From positions 124,001 to 188,000 of the forward strand of contig NZ_BJTC01000009.1 in the NCBI RefSeq assembly GCF_006829085.1: a stretch of DNA of 64,000 bases, in the 5' to 3' direction. Each line of letters begins with the position of its first letter. The stretch's first letter is position 1. This stretch comes from Chryseobacterium sp. ON_d1 (lineage in GTDB: Bacteria > Bacteroidota > Bacteroidia > Flavobacteriales > Weeksellaceae). Positions 18,084 to 27,219 of this stretch are shown here, one piece after another. The translations under genes and the position numbers were made by a program. A model generated the notes under the pieces. It had not been told where the DNA came from. It did not search any database and saw only the letters and a list, made by a program, of their open reading frames with translations.

Positions 18084-19742
18084 ATGGAAGAGCAAAATTC
18101 AAATATATGGTGGCTCAATGAAGAGTCTGAGCAAATGCTTAACAGAGGATATCTGTTGAAAGGTGAAACGGTAGACGGAGCGATCGACAGAATTACCACT
18201 GCCGCTGCAAAAAGGTTATACAAACCTGAACTTCAACCGGCATTCAAAGAAATGATCACGAAAGGATGGATCAGCTTCTCTTCTCCTGTATGGGCTAATA
18301 TGGGAACAGAAAGAGGTCTTCCTATCTCATGTTTCAATGTTCACATCCCGGACAGTATTGAAGGAATTACTCACAAAATGGGTGAGGTCATCATGCAGAC
18401 TAAAATCGGAGGGGGTACTTCAGGATATTTTGGAGAATTGAGAAACAGAGGAACCGCTGTAACGGATAACGGAAAATCTTCAGGTGCAGTTTCATTCATG
18501 AAACTTTTCGATACGGCTATGGATGTTGTTTCTCAGGGAGGAGTAAGAAGAGGTGCTTTTGCTGCTTACCTAGATATTGACCACGGAGATATTGAAGAAT
18601 TTTTATCTATTAAAGATATTGGTAGTCCGATTCAGAACCTGTTTACCGGAGTATGCGTACCGGACTACTGGATGCAGGATATGATTGACGGTGATATGGA
18701 AAAACGTAAAGTTTGGGCAAGAGTATTGGAAAGTCGCCAGCAAAAAGGTCTTCCGTATATTTTCTTTACAGACAACGTAAACAGAAATAAGCCTCAGGTT
18801 TACAAAGATCTAGGAATGACGGTGAATGCAAGTAATCTTTGTTCTGAAATCATGCTTCCATCCACAATGGAAGAATCTTTCATCTGCTGTCTGTCTTCCA
18901 TGAACCTTGAATTGTATGATGAGTGGAAAGATACAGATGCCGTAAAATTAGCCGTATACTTCCTTGATGCTGTATTATCCGAATTTATTGACAAAACTGA
19001 AGGTAACTATTACCTGCAGGGTGCCAGAAACTTCGCGATGCGTCACAGAGCTCTTGGATTAGGAGTTTTAGGATATCATTCTTATTTACAGAAAAATATG
19101 ATTCCGTTTGAAAGCTTTGAGGCGACTCAGTTCAACGCAAGAGCATTCAGACATATCAAAGAACAGGCTGAGCAGGCTTCAAGAGAACTTGCGAACATCT
19201 ATGGAGAGCCGGAAGTATTGAAAGGATATGGATTGAGAAACACCACAACAATGGCTATTGCTCCTACCACTTCAAGTTCTGCAATCTTAGGACAGACTTC
19301 TCCTGGAATTGAGCCTTTCTCTTCTAACTATTATAAAGCAGGTCTTGCCAAAGGAAACTTTATGCGTAAGAACAAATATCTTGCACAGCTATTGAAAGAA
19401 AAAGGGCTGGATAACGAAGAAACATGGAGAACCATCATGCTCAACCATGGATCGGTACAGCACCTGAACGAGCTTACTCCTGAAGAAAAGGCAGTATTCA
19501 AAACGTTCAAAGAAATCTCTCCGATGGAGATTATCTCTCAGGCAGCACAGAGACAGCAATACATTGACCAGGCACAGTCACTGAATCTTCAGATTCCTTC
19601 TACAATGCCTGTAAAAGATGTTAACTATCTTTATATTGAAGCATGGAAAAAAGGCGTAAAAACGCTTTACTACCAGAGAAGTTCATCGGTTTCAAAAGAA
19701 ATGATGGTTAACTTCGTATCATGCTCAAGCTGCGAGGCATAG
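18084..19742 (+). CDS. nrdA: Class I ribonucleotide reductase, catalytic alpha subunit (no ATP cone)
   Basis: A 552-residue catalytic subunit that reduces ribonucleoside diphosphates to deoxy forms. It starts almost directly at the 10-stranded barrel, so the roughly 90-residue N-terminal ATP cone of E. coli NrdA (761 residues) is absent. Visible active-site parts are LPISCF (first redox Cys), NASNLCSEIMLP (thiyl-radical Cys), FICCLSSMNL (second redox Cys), the YYQR tyrosine pair of the radical pathway and a C-terminal CSSC for rereduction. As NrdB also lacks an ATP cone, overall dATP inhibition by the classical route should be missing. It is the last gene of the nrdB-orf-nrdA set. Confidence 0.95.
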   Translation: MEEQNSNIWWLNEESEQMLNRGYLLKGETVDGAIDRITTAAAKRLYKPELQPAFKEMITKGWISFSSPVWANMGTERGLPISCFNVHIPDSIEGITHKMGEVIMQTKIGGGTSGYFGELRNRGTAVTDNGKSSGAVSFMKLFDTAMDVVSQGGVRRGAFAAYLDIDHGDIEEFLSIKDIGSPIQNLFTGVCVPDYWMQDMIDGDMEKRKVWARVLESRQQKGLPYIFFTDNVNRNKPQVYKDLGMTVNASNLCSEIMLPSTMEESFICCLSSMNLELYDEWKDTDAVKLAVYFLDAVLSEFIDKTEGNYYLQGARNFAMRHRALGLGVLGYHSYLQKNMIPFESFEATQFNARAFRHIKEQAEQASRELANIYGEPEVLKGYGLRNTTTMAIAPTTSSSAILGQTSPGIEPFSSNYYKAGLAKGNFMRKNKYLAQLLKEKGLDNEETWRTIMLNHGSVQHLNELTPEEKAVFKTFKEISPMEIISQAAQRQQYIDQAQSLNLQIPSTMPVKDVNYLYIEAWKKGVKTLYYQRSSSVSKEMMVNFVSCSSCEA

Positions 19743-19851
19743 GACCAAGTAATAAACACGCTATATTTACAAAAGCATACTGAAAGGTGTGCTTTTGTCG
19801 TTTTATAACATAATAGGTTGGGATGAGGTCAGTTTAATTTGTTCGTCCGCG

Positions 19852-20017
19852 GATTACACAGATTTTTACAGATCTTCCTATGGTATTAATAAGTTTTGGC
19901 TAAAGCCAATGGATATTATGGCTTATTTTATGAAAACGGGCTAAAGCCCGTTCCTATTGAATAGCTATCATTTGTATGAGTTTTAATTAACCATAGATTA
20001 CGCAGATTTCCGCAGAT
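19852..20017. repeat. Two direct copies of a GATTAC-type intergenic repeat
   Basis: GATTACACAGATTTTTACAG at 19852 and GATTACGCAGATTTCCGCAG at 19996 are 22-bp units (both continue AT) with four differences. They bracket the GGCTAAAGCC element. Confidence 0.6.
19893..19962. repeat. Dispersed palindromic element, copy 1 (GGCTAAAGCC type)
   Basis: TTTTGGCTAAAGCCAATGG followed about 30 bp later by CGGGCTAAAGCCCGTTCC and TATTGAAT. Each half contains its own inverted repeat around CTAAAG. A second copy is at 32242-32303. Confidence 0.7.
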
Positions 20018-20103
20018 GATTGCATTAATTTATCTAATTGATGGTAAAGATAAATTGCAATTTCTGTATCAGCGACCTGTCATTCATGAATTATCATTTA
20101 TAA

Positions 20104-20132
20104 AAAGGTCCGGAAAGAAAATCCGGACCTTT
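20104..20132 (-). terminator. Intrinsic terminator of the TonB-dependent receptor gene
   Basis: A perfect 11-bp stem AAAGGTCCGGA/TCCGGACCTTT with a 7-nt loop, followed on the minus strand by TTTTT. It lies 35 bp after the receptor stop. Confidence 0.85.
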
Positions 20133-20167
20133 GAAAAAGAATTATGAAGTAAAATGTAAAAGCGTAA

Positions 20168-23100
20168 TTAAAAATTATATCGGATACCCAGCTGAGCCTG
20201 GAACCTTGATGCAAACTGATCAATGGTATAAGGCAGTCCCGGTGTTTTGAAATTATATGTAGGATCTCCGGCAGAAGGCTGTCCTGATGCTATATTCCCA
20301 ACTTTTGTCAATCCTACACTTGCTGTGGAGTTGAAGGTATTAGGTACAAAATATACTTTTCCCCAATCTTTGTTCAGCAGATTGGTAAAATTGATGATAC
20401 TCAATGAGATCTGTATATTATTCTTAGATTTCTTGCTCAGCCTGATTTCATCCATGATTCTGATATCCGCCTGAATATTCCATGGAGTAACATCGCCGTT
20501 TCTCTCTGTAAATTTACCTCGTCTGGATTTCAGATAGTCATTACTGTTGACAAAGCTTTCATAATCTGCGATCTGCTGCTGAGCAGTTACCACTACATTT
20601 CCTGCTGCATCTTTTATAGGAACAATATATTTGGCAGCTTCTGCAGCATCTTTAAAGATATACGCAAGCCCCGCAGCCTGTCCGGTATTGGCAATTGTAC
20701 TGTTCACAAACCCCCATGAAAAAGGATTTCCGGATTGGGCATTGAAATACACATTGGTGGATAACCTGTTCATATCAGAAATGTTAAAGGTATATCCAAG
20801 ATTGGCTACCACCCTGTTTTTGATAGCGAAATTGGAGGTTGTAAGCTTCGGATCGTTAGGAGTAAGAGACTGATTCATCTGCCAGTTACTTTCCATCGAG
20901 TTTCTGATACCATTGGTGATATCTTTAGCATCTCCGTAAGTATAGGCTACAAAAAAATTAAATCCGAAATCATATGATTTTGAAAGCTGTGCAGTAAGGT
21001 TATAACGGTACCCTTCTTTGGTATTGGACAAAAGATAGGCATTGGAAAAATTACTGTTGATATTTGTCGTATAGATTGGCATTTCATGATTCACATCATA
21101 GCTGTAATAATTAACATTGTCTGTTTTGTTTACCTGCTGGAATTTCAGATCATAAAGTACCTTTGTATAAATACCTTCCAATGTCAGTTTGTACCCGGCC
21201 AGCGTATAATCAAAAGCTAATGAGCTTCTCCATACTCTTGGCATTTTAAAATTATTATCAATAAGGTCTACCTGTACTTTTGAAGAGTTCTGCCATTTAG
21301 GGAAATTGGAACTGTTCAATGGATCTCCGTTGGCAGCAAGCTGTGCCGCTGTTGGTCCGTTGTAGTCATAACTTCCGAAACCTACTCCGTCGTTGTAATA
21401 AGCATATCCCAGCCATGCAAAAGGAATTCTCCCCACAAAAATACCTGATCCACCTCTTAACACCATCGATCTGTTCTCTGTAAGATCAATGGTAAATCCA
21501 AGTCTTGGAGAAAATGTCGGCTTGTTCAGATAGTTATTAGTAAGCTGGCTCAATGGAGTATAGTTATAGGTATTTCCGTAATTCGGATCCTGAGGGGAAT
21601 TGGTTACCAATGGACTCAACTGTGGTTTATTCGGTAAATCTGTATAATCCACTCTAACTCCCGGTGACAGTCTCACTCTGCCCCAGTTGATTTCATCCTG
21701 AAGATATAAGGAAAGGAGATTTACTTTATATTGAGCATAAGGATTATCAAAAAGTGTCTGTCTGCTGTCTCCGTTAAAAGGATAAGTACCTCTTATCCTG
21801 GCCGGTGTCCCATTATAAAAGTCAGTCAGGTTTTTATAGGAAATTCTTCCGTTCAGGGCATTTACAAAACCGTAGTTGATATTATACAGCTCATTGTGAG
21901 TTCCCAAAAGGAAGGTATGATTTCCTTTTTTATAAGTAAGGTTGTCGGTGATTTCAAAAGTTTTCTGTTTCATATTGAAAACGGTGGCTTCTCTGTCATT
22001 TCCCAACAGGATAGTTCCGCCATTGTAAGCAATTTCCACCTGAGGAAACATTGCGTTACCGGAAGTGGGGTCTCTGTAATCATGAATCGAAGAATATCCC
22101 AGTACCAGATTATTGCTCCACTGGTCATTGAAGCGGCTTTTTAATTCAAGTGTTGTAGTGGAAGCTGTATTTTTCTGAACGAAATCCATGCTGGAGAATC
22201 TGAAGTTGGCCCCGTCTCTTTCCAGGTTGGATGCCTGTGAAAATACCGTATTGTTTTTAATGGACAATGTATGTCTGTCATTAATTTTCCAATCCAGCTT
22301 ATTGAAAAGCTTTGAACTTTCTGAAAAGTTATTGTACTGGTTAAAGCTTCCTACATTGAAGCCATACTTATTGCGTACAAAATCAGAAATCTGCTGGGCT
22401 ACCTGTTCGTTCACCAGTGCTCCCGGATCGTTGGCATTATAGAATACAGGATCCGTTCTTTTGGTATATTCCAAGTTGGTAAACAGGAATACTTTATCCC
22501 TTACAATTGGCAGTCCTACTCTTCCCCCATAGATAAAATCTTCAAAATCCTTCGGCATTTTAGAATTGTCTCCCACTCTGTTTCTTCCTGTTATCGCAGC
22601 ATTTCTTCCATATGCATAGACAGAACCTGTAACATCATTGCTTCCGCTTCGGGTTACCGCATTGATACTTCCTCCAAGGAAATTTCCCAGTTTCACATCA
22701 TAAGGAGCAATATACACCTGCACATCCTGAATAGCATCCAGACTTATAGAATTGGATCGGGTACTGCTTCCGGGCATTCCGGAAGTTCCTGTCTGTCCTC
22801 CCAATGAAGGGCTGAAACCAATTGCATCATTATTGATAGAACCGTCAATCGTTACGTTATTATAACGGAAATTGGTTCCGTTGAAAGAATTGTTGGCACT
22901 CTGGGGAACCAGTTTAGTGACATCCTGGATACCACGATTGATATTTGGCAGCCCGGAAATCTGAGCCTGGCTGATTCCTACCCCATATTTTGCAGTCGTT
23001 TTTTTGGAGGTAATTTTCACCTCGTCAATTGTTTTTTCTTTATTTCCTATTTCTACTACGGGCAGATCATTATTTCCCAAGGAAAGCTGCAGGTTCGGGT

Positions 23101-23353
23101 TCTCATAAATAACCTGTGCCCCATCTGATATTTCAATTTTATAAGGACCTCCAGGCTGAAGATTATCTAAGCTGAACTGCCCTTTGCTGTTACTTTTCGT
23201 TTCAAAGGTACTGTTGGTAGGAATATGCACTACCTTTACCGTAACTTCGGAAGAAATTCCCTTTAATCTTCCAAAAATTTTAGAGCTGGTTTCCTGTGAA
23301 AATGCAAACCCAAAAGATAACAGGGCAAAAGCACAGATGATTTTTTTCTTCAT
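20168..23353 (-). CDS. TonB-dependent outer-membrane receptor, Oar-like
   Basis: A 1061-residue outer-membrane protein. It has a signal peptide (MKKKIICAFALLSFGFAFSQ) and a carboxypeptidase-regulatory-like beta-sandwich (about 20-110, QFSLDNLQPGGPYKIEI). A plug domain (about 115-250, SINAVTRSGSNDVTG) precedes a 22-strand-type barrel ending in phenylalanine (LGIRYNF). Oar-like receptors in Myxococcus and Bacteroidetes import, or take part in handling of, peptides or other substrates through TonB energy. No SusD partner is adjacent, so a SusCD glycan pair is unlikely. It is a single-gene transcript with its own terminator. Confidence 0.92.
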   Translation of the reverse strand: MKKKIICAFALLSFGFAFSQETSSKIFGRLKGISSEVTVKVVHIPTNSTFETKSNSKGQFSLDNLQPGGPYKIEISDGAQVIYENPNLQLSLGNNDLPVVEIGNKEKTIDEVKITSKKTTAKYGVGISQAQISGLPNINRGIQDVTKLVPQSANNSFNGTNFRYNNVTIDGSINNDAIGFSPSLGGQTGTSGMPGSSTRSNSISLDAIQDVQVYIAPYDVKLGNFLGGSINAVTRSGSNDVTGSVYAYGRNAAITGRNRVGDNSKMPKDFEDFIYGGRVGLPIVRDKVFLFTNLEYTKRTDPVFYNANDPGALVNEQVAQQISDFVRNKYGFNVGSFNQYNNFSESSKLFNKLDWKINDRHTLSIKNNTVFSQASNLERDGANFRFSSMDFVQKNTASTTTLELKSRFNDQWSNNLVLGYSSIHDYRDPTSGNAMFPQVEIAYNGGTILLGNDREATVFNMKQKTFEITDNLTYKKGNHTFLLGTHNELYNINYGFVNALNGRISYKNLTDFYNGTPARIRGTYPFNGDSRQTLFDNPYAQYKVNLLSLYLQDEINWGRVRLSPGVRVDYTDLPNKPQLSPLVTNSPQDPNYGNTYNYTPLSQLTNNYLNKPTFSPRLGFTIDLTENRSMVLRGGSGIFVGRIPFAWLGYAYYNDGVGFGSYDYNGPTAAQLAANGDPLNSSNFPKWQNSSKVQVDLIDNNFKMPRVWRSSLAFDYTLAGYKLTLEGIYTKVLYDLKFQQVNKTDNVNYYSYDVNHEMPIYTTNINSNFSNAYLLSNTKEGYRYNLTAQLSKSYDFGFNFFVAYTYGDAKDITNGIRNSMESNWQMNQSLTPNDPKLTTSNFAIKNRVVANLGYTFNISDMNRLSTNVYFNAQSGNPFSWGFVNSTIANTGQAAGLAYIFKDAAEAAKYIVPIKDAAGNVVVTAQQQIADYESFVNSNDYLKSRRGKFTERNGDVTPWNIQADIRIMDEIRLSKKSKNNIQISLSIINFTNLLNKDWGKVYFVPNTFNSTASVGLTKVGNIASGQPSAGDPTYNFKTPGLPYTIDQFASRFQAQLGIRYNF

Positions 23354-23702
23354 ATTTTTATTCGCTATAAACTTGGTGTAAAATTAGATCTCCTAAATAT
23401 GAAGTGTGGTAACATAAAATTAACATTACGTAACAGAATGTTTAATATTTCCTTAAAAAAAACTTAATAAGAAGATAGTATCATCCTCACGAAATTTTCT
23501 ACAGAAAATAAAGAATCTTCTGTTTACAAGACTTTACAAGCATATACTCTCTTATGAAGAGCATCCGGAAAAGAATATATTTCCTCAAAGTCATTCTGAA
23601 ACCAACCAATTTATCCATCAGTTACTTTCCCTGAAAATCATGAAATGCTCTGGGATTTTTGGTTTATATTTGTGTTTATTGTTTAATACCAAAACTACAG
23701 AT
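23354..23702. other. 349-bp divergent intergenic region
   Basis: No gene seen between the TonB receptor (minus) and the DUF72 gene (plus). The only recognisable element is the -7 promoter motif at 23665-23672. The rest is AT-rich without clear repeats. Confidence 0.5.
23665..23672 (+). promoter_or_regulatory. -7 promoter element of the DUF72 gene
   Basis: TATATTTG matches TAnnTTTG exactly, 30 bp before the ATG at 23703. It supports that start over the in-frame ATG at 23640. Confidence 0.45.
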
Positions 23703-24593
23703 ATGAAATTCGGACAAGTAGAAGACCCTTCTAAAATAAATTTCACATTACCTAAAGACCATCCCAGAACAAAGGAGATTCTGGCTCTTAATAAAAAGGG
23801 ATTGGAAAATATTTCTATTGGATGTGCTAAATGGAATAAGACTGACCTTAAAGGATTTTATCCTAAAGGAACCAAAGATGAGTTGACGTATTACGCGACT
23901 CAGTTTAATTCTATAGAACTCAATGCTACTTTCTATGGAATGCCCACTCCTGACCAGGTAAAAACATGGAAAGAGAAAACTCCTGAAAACTTTAAATTCT
24001 TTCCAAAGATCACCAATACCGTTTCTCATTTCAGAAGATTAATTGATGTGACAGATCCGGTGACTCATTTTGCTTCCGCCGTGATCAATTTTGATGAAAA
24101 GCTGGGAATGGCTTTTCTTCAGCTTCATGATAATTTTAAACCTAAAGATTATGACAGACTGGAAAAGTTTGTAAAAGAATGGCCTAAAGAAGTCCCATTA
24201 GCTATAGAACTCCGAAATACAGAATGGTTTACCGACGAGGAAATTCTTAATACAACATGTGAACTTTTTGAAGCCTATAATATTACCAACATTATCGTAG
24301 ATACTGCAGGAAGAAGAGATATGCTTCATATGCGTCTTACTACTCCAAATGCATTCATACGTTATGTAGGTGCAAATGCAGAAAGTGATTATGAAAGGCT
24401 GGATGATTGGTTGAAACACCTCACAAAATGGAAAAAAGAAGGTCTTCAGAATCTTTACTTTTTTGTACACCAGAATATTGAAAAAGCCTCACCTTTATTA
24501 TCTGCCTATTTTATAAAGAAAATAAACGAAGAATGGAATACTGATATACATGTTCCCCAAATGGCAACAGAAAGTACAGGAACGCTGTTCTGA
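23703..24593 (+). CDS. DUF72 domain protein
   Basis: A 296-residue TIM-barrel-like protein of the DUF72 (YecE) family. Recognisable parts are ISIGCAKWNKTDLKGFYP near the N-terminus, FNSIELNATFYG, and LAIELRNTEWF in the second half. No enzymatic activity is established for the family. The start at 23703 (MKFGQVEDPSKINF) is preferred because the -7 promoter element lies between it and the earlier ATG. It is divergent from the TonB receptor gene, which it probably does not serve. No signal peptide is seen, so it is expected in the cytoplasm. Confidence 0.88.
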   Translation: MKFGQVEDPSKINFTLPKDHPRTKEILALNKKGLENISIGCAKWNKTDLKGFYPKGTKDELTYYATQFNSIELNATFYGMPTPDQVKTWKEKTPENFKFFPKITNTVSHFRRLIDVTDPVTHFASAVINFDEKLGMAFLQLHDNFKPKDYDRLEKFVKEWPKEVPLAIELRNTEWFTDEEILNTTCELFEAYNITNIIVDTAGRRDMLHMRLTTPNAFIRYVGANAESDYERLDDWLKHLTKWKKEGLQNLYFFVHQNIEKASPLLSAYFIKKINEEWNTDIHVPQMATESTGTLF

Positions 24594-24727
24594 ATGACAG
24601 AAACAAAACATTAAACAGCTTTATTTATTTTCTTTAAAAATAGCTGAAAATTCCTTTTCGTAACAAAAAAAATCGTAAATTAGAGTATAGTGTATTTCAC
24701 TAAACATTATATTTTAAAACATAAATC

Positions 24728-24958
24728 ATGGAAAAGGAAATTTGTACAATCAGTATTGCCAATAACTGGCTTGGTGATGAATATGTTTTTTATGAAAACC
24801 ACACCATAAAAAGAGTATACGACAACCACAGTCTGAATTCCAATAAGTCTGAATGGCTAGAGCCTAAAGAAATCAGTAAACAGAATAAGGATAAACTTAT
24901 CAAATCATGCCCCGAAGAATTTAAAGAACGGATTATGCAGATTCTGGATTATCCTTAA
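24728..24958 (+). CDS. Small protein of unknown function (76 aa)
   Basis: A 76-residue acidic/basic mixed protein without signal peptide or membrane segment (MEKEICTISIANNWLGDEYV). No family recognised. It has its own transcript unit, ended by the bidirectional terminator 24960-24998 two bases after the stop. The ATG is preceded by an AT-rich leader. Coding use resembles neighbouring genes, which supports it being real. Confidence 0.6.
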   Translation: MEKEICTISIANNWLGDEYVFYENHTIKRVYDNHSLNSNKSEWLEPKEISKQNKDKLIKSCPEEFKERIMQILDYP

Positions 24959-24959
24959 T

Positions 24960-24998
24960 AAAAAAGGTAATGAGCTTTTTATACTCATTACCTTTTTT
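24960..24998. terminator. Bidirectional intrinsic terminator
   Basis: AAAAAAGGTAATGAG/CTCATTACCTTTTTT, a 15-bp perfect stem that gives a T-tract on both strands. It serves the convergent genes 24728-24958 (plus) and 24997-25590 (minus). Confidence 0.9.
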
Positions 24999-25590
24999 AT
25001 TTATTTTTTCTCATAAGCAATACCAGATTAAGAAACAGAAGCAGGAAATCCAGTGTAATCCATATCCCTAGCTTTGTATTCTCATAATTATAGGAATCAA
25101 CCTGTTTTTTGGCTGCTTCAGAAAGCTTCATACTTTGGTTGATATAATTCTGTACTTCTACAATCTGGTCAATATTTTTATTCGGTACGGAATGCTGAGA
25201 AAAATATACGAGATTCTTCTTTCCAAGATATCCTACAATCCAGTATTCATCAGACTTATCCATTTTCAGATATTCTATCCTGTAATATTCAGGACGTATT
25301 TTCCCGATATGCTTGGGTTCAAGAGTTGAGGTTTTATCATTTTTATTGACATTAATGAGATAAAAATCCAGCGTTTGAGGAAGCTTATTGATCACTTGCA
25401 GCCCCACAGAATTATCTACAAATGCCACTGCACTTTTCTTGATAAACCAATAGGTAAACACAGAAATTGAAAAAACCACTGTCACAACCCGAAACAGCTT
25501 CGCCCACTTTGCCATCCTTCCTGACGTAACCTTAAACAGGATCAAAGAAACAACAGAAGCAAGGAATATTATAAAAATAATGAGTGTCAT
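24997..25590 (-). CDS. Membrane protein of unknown function
   Basis: A 197-residue protein with two N-terminal membrane helices (about 1-20 and 33-52), an extracytoplasmic domain (about 55-165) and a C-terminal helix (about 172-192, ITLDFLLLFLNLVLLM) ending RKNK. No family recognised. I start at ATG 25590 (MTLIIFIIFLASVV). A TAnnTTTG -7 element at 25597-25604 directly precedes it, which would give a nearly leaderless transcript. It ends at the bidirectional terminator. Confidence 0.7.
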   Translation of the reverse strand: MTLIIFIIFLASVVSLILFKVTSGRMAKWAKLFRVVTVVFSISVFTYWFIKKSAVAFVDNSVGLQVINKLPQTLDFYLINVNKNDKTSTLEPKHIGKIRPEYYRIEYLKMDKSDEYWIVGYLGKKNLVYFSQHSVPNKNIDQIVEVQNYINQSMKLSEAAKKQVDSYNYENTKLGIWITLDFLLLFLNLVLLMRKNK

Positions 25591-25643
25591 ATTCTGCAAA
25601 GATACTTCTTCTCTATATTTTATCTATAACGGTGGACAATTTT

Positions 25644-26288
25644 CTAGTCCACATTCCATTCTTTATAAAACTGGTCGAGGAAATTCAGCATATAATCATG
25701 TCTTTCTTCGGCCATTTTCTTTCCTTTTTCGGTGTTCATCATATCTTTCAGAAGCAATAGTTTTTCATAGAAATGATTAATGGTTGTCCCATTCGATTTT
25801 TTATATTCTTCTTTTGACATTCCAAGTTTTGGCTTTATATCCGGATGATACATCAGATTATTCTTAAAGCCTCCGAAATTGAATGTTCTGGCAATTCCAA
25901 TAGCTCCTATCGCATCAATGCGGTCGGCATCCTGTACAATCTGAAGCTCAATAGGTGGATTGGTTGGGGCCTGGTCTCTGTTTTTAAATGAAATATTCTC
26001 AATTACAAACAAAACCTTCTGTATGGTCTCTTCGGGAACATTCTGCTCTTCAAGAAATGTTCTGGATATCTGGGGAGCAATGGTTTCATCACCATTATGA
26101 AATTTAGGATCTGCAATATCATGAAGAAGTGCAGATAACTCTACTACCTCTTTGTCACAATCCTCTGTTTCTGCAATTTGAGCAGCCAGTTTCCAAACTC
26201 TCTCAATATGGAACCAGTCATGTCCGGCTTCTGCTCCCTCTAATTTTTCTTTTACAAATGCTACGGTGTTATCAATCGTACTTTTCAT
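25644..26288 (-). CDS. HD-domain phosphohydrolase
   Basis: A 214-residue cytoplasmic metal-dependent phosphohydrolase. The HD signature is visible as His in HDWFHIERV, LLHDIADPKF (HD pair) and a late Asp in QDADRIDAIGA. Such proteins (YedJ/YpgQ-like) hydrolyse nucleotides or related phosphates. The true substrate here is not known. Its ATG overlaps the stop of the upstream hydrolase gene by four bases (ATGA), so the two are translationally coupled. Confidence 0.9.
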   Translation of the reverse strand: MKSTIDNTVAFVKEKLEGAEAGHDWFHIERVWKLAAQIAETEDCDKEVVELSALLHDIADPKFHNGDETIAPQISRTFLEEQNVPEETIQKVLFVIENISFKNRDQAPTNPPIELQIVQDADRIDAIGAIGIARTFNFGGFKNNLMYHPDIKPKLGMSKEEYKKSNGTTINHFYEKLLLLKDMMNTEKGKKMAEERHDYMLNFLDQFYKEWNVD

Positions 26289-27130
26289 TTATCTGTCAGT
26301 TCATTTAAAATAATATCCCAGAGTTTACTGTTGTAGCTTCTGAAAAAATTGATATGCCCTATTTCCTTTTTATCAGATTCAGAAACGGCAACCAGCCTGT
26401 AAGTAGGTTTAAGATTGGGATAGGTATTATTCAACAAGCTTAATACTCCTTTTTCTGTCAGCCATATGTCGTCTTCAGCACGGATTACAAATACTTTCTG
26501 TGTCAGATTCCCTGAAAAGTTATCAATTTTCTCCAACAGTCTGTTGGTTGATTTCTTGTTTAAAATTAAGGTTCTCCAGTCATATGCGCAATTTTTTGGC
26601 AGACTTTCTCCCAATCCAAACCAATGTGCGGGAAAATACCCTAACAGTGAAGTAGTTAAGGGCTGGGCAATTCCAAAACCTAAATACGCTTCAACTTTTG
26701 TTATTCCTTTAAGGTTTCCGACAAAAGCATTTTGTGTTCCTACAAACACCAATTCTTCAAACATTTCAGAATCCTCATTCATTCCCAGAATTAATGCTCC
26801 TACAGAATGGCCTAAGCAGTATTTTTTTAAATCATTAAAGTTGGCCTTGATATATTGTGTTATAGCTTTATAATCTTTTGAACCCCATAGTCTCATTGAG
26901 CCATGGAATCCTCTCATACTTTTTGGTTTGGACAGTCCTATTCCTCTGTAATCATAAGTAATTACCGTAAATCCTTGCTCTGAAAAGTAAGTTGCAAAGG
27001 AAAAATACACCTGCTGCTTTACACCTGTTGCAGAATTGATAAGCAATAGCTTCCCATTATCTTTTTCGGGTTTAAACAAATGGACTGTCAGGGCAACCTG
27101 GTCTTCTGTGGTCAATATTAGTTTTTCCAT
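26285..27130 (-). CDS. Alpha/beta-hydrolase fold protein
   Basis: A 281-residue hydrolase. The nucleophile elbow GHSVGALIL (Ser about 114), an acid region (IRAEDDIWL) and the final His (GHINFF) form a plausible triad. DYRGIGLSKP is the typical strand/turn before it. The substrate is unknown; esterase or lipase-like activity is plausible. I start at ATG 27130 (MEKLILTTEDQVAL), as the 12-residue extension has no family resemblance. It is coupled with the downstream HD phosphohydrolase by an ATGA overlap. Confidence 0.88.
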   Translation of the reverse strand: MEKLILTTEDQVALTVHLFKPEKDNGKLLLINSATGVKQQVYFSFATYFSEQGFTVITYDYRGIGLSKPKSMRGFHGSMRLWGSKDYKAITQYIKANFNDLKKYCLGHSVGALILGMNEDSEMFEELVFVGTQNAFVGNLKGITKVEAYLGFGIAQPLTTSLLGYFPAHWFGLGESLPKNCAYDWRTLILNKKSTNRLLEKIDNFSGNLTQKVFVIRAEDDIWLTEKGVLSLLNNTYPNLKPTYRLVAVSESDKKEIGHINFFRSYNSKLWDIILNELTDK

Positions 27131-27219
27131 AGTATAAAAGAAAAAATCCACTATAAAAGTGGACATTTTACTTATATTTTTATGTTAAGTTTCAGACTTT
27201 TGATATGTCGTAAATAGCT

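Larger units (their letters stand above)
19743..20167. other. 425-bp intergenic region made largely of dispersed repeats
   Basis: No gene seen. It holds two related copies of a GATTACrCAGATTT...CAGAT unit (19852-19873 and 19996-20017). Between them is a GGCTAAAGCC palindrome element (19893-19962), and at the right end the terminator of the TonB receptor gene. Confidence 0.7.
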
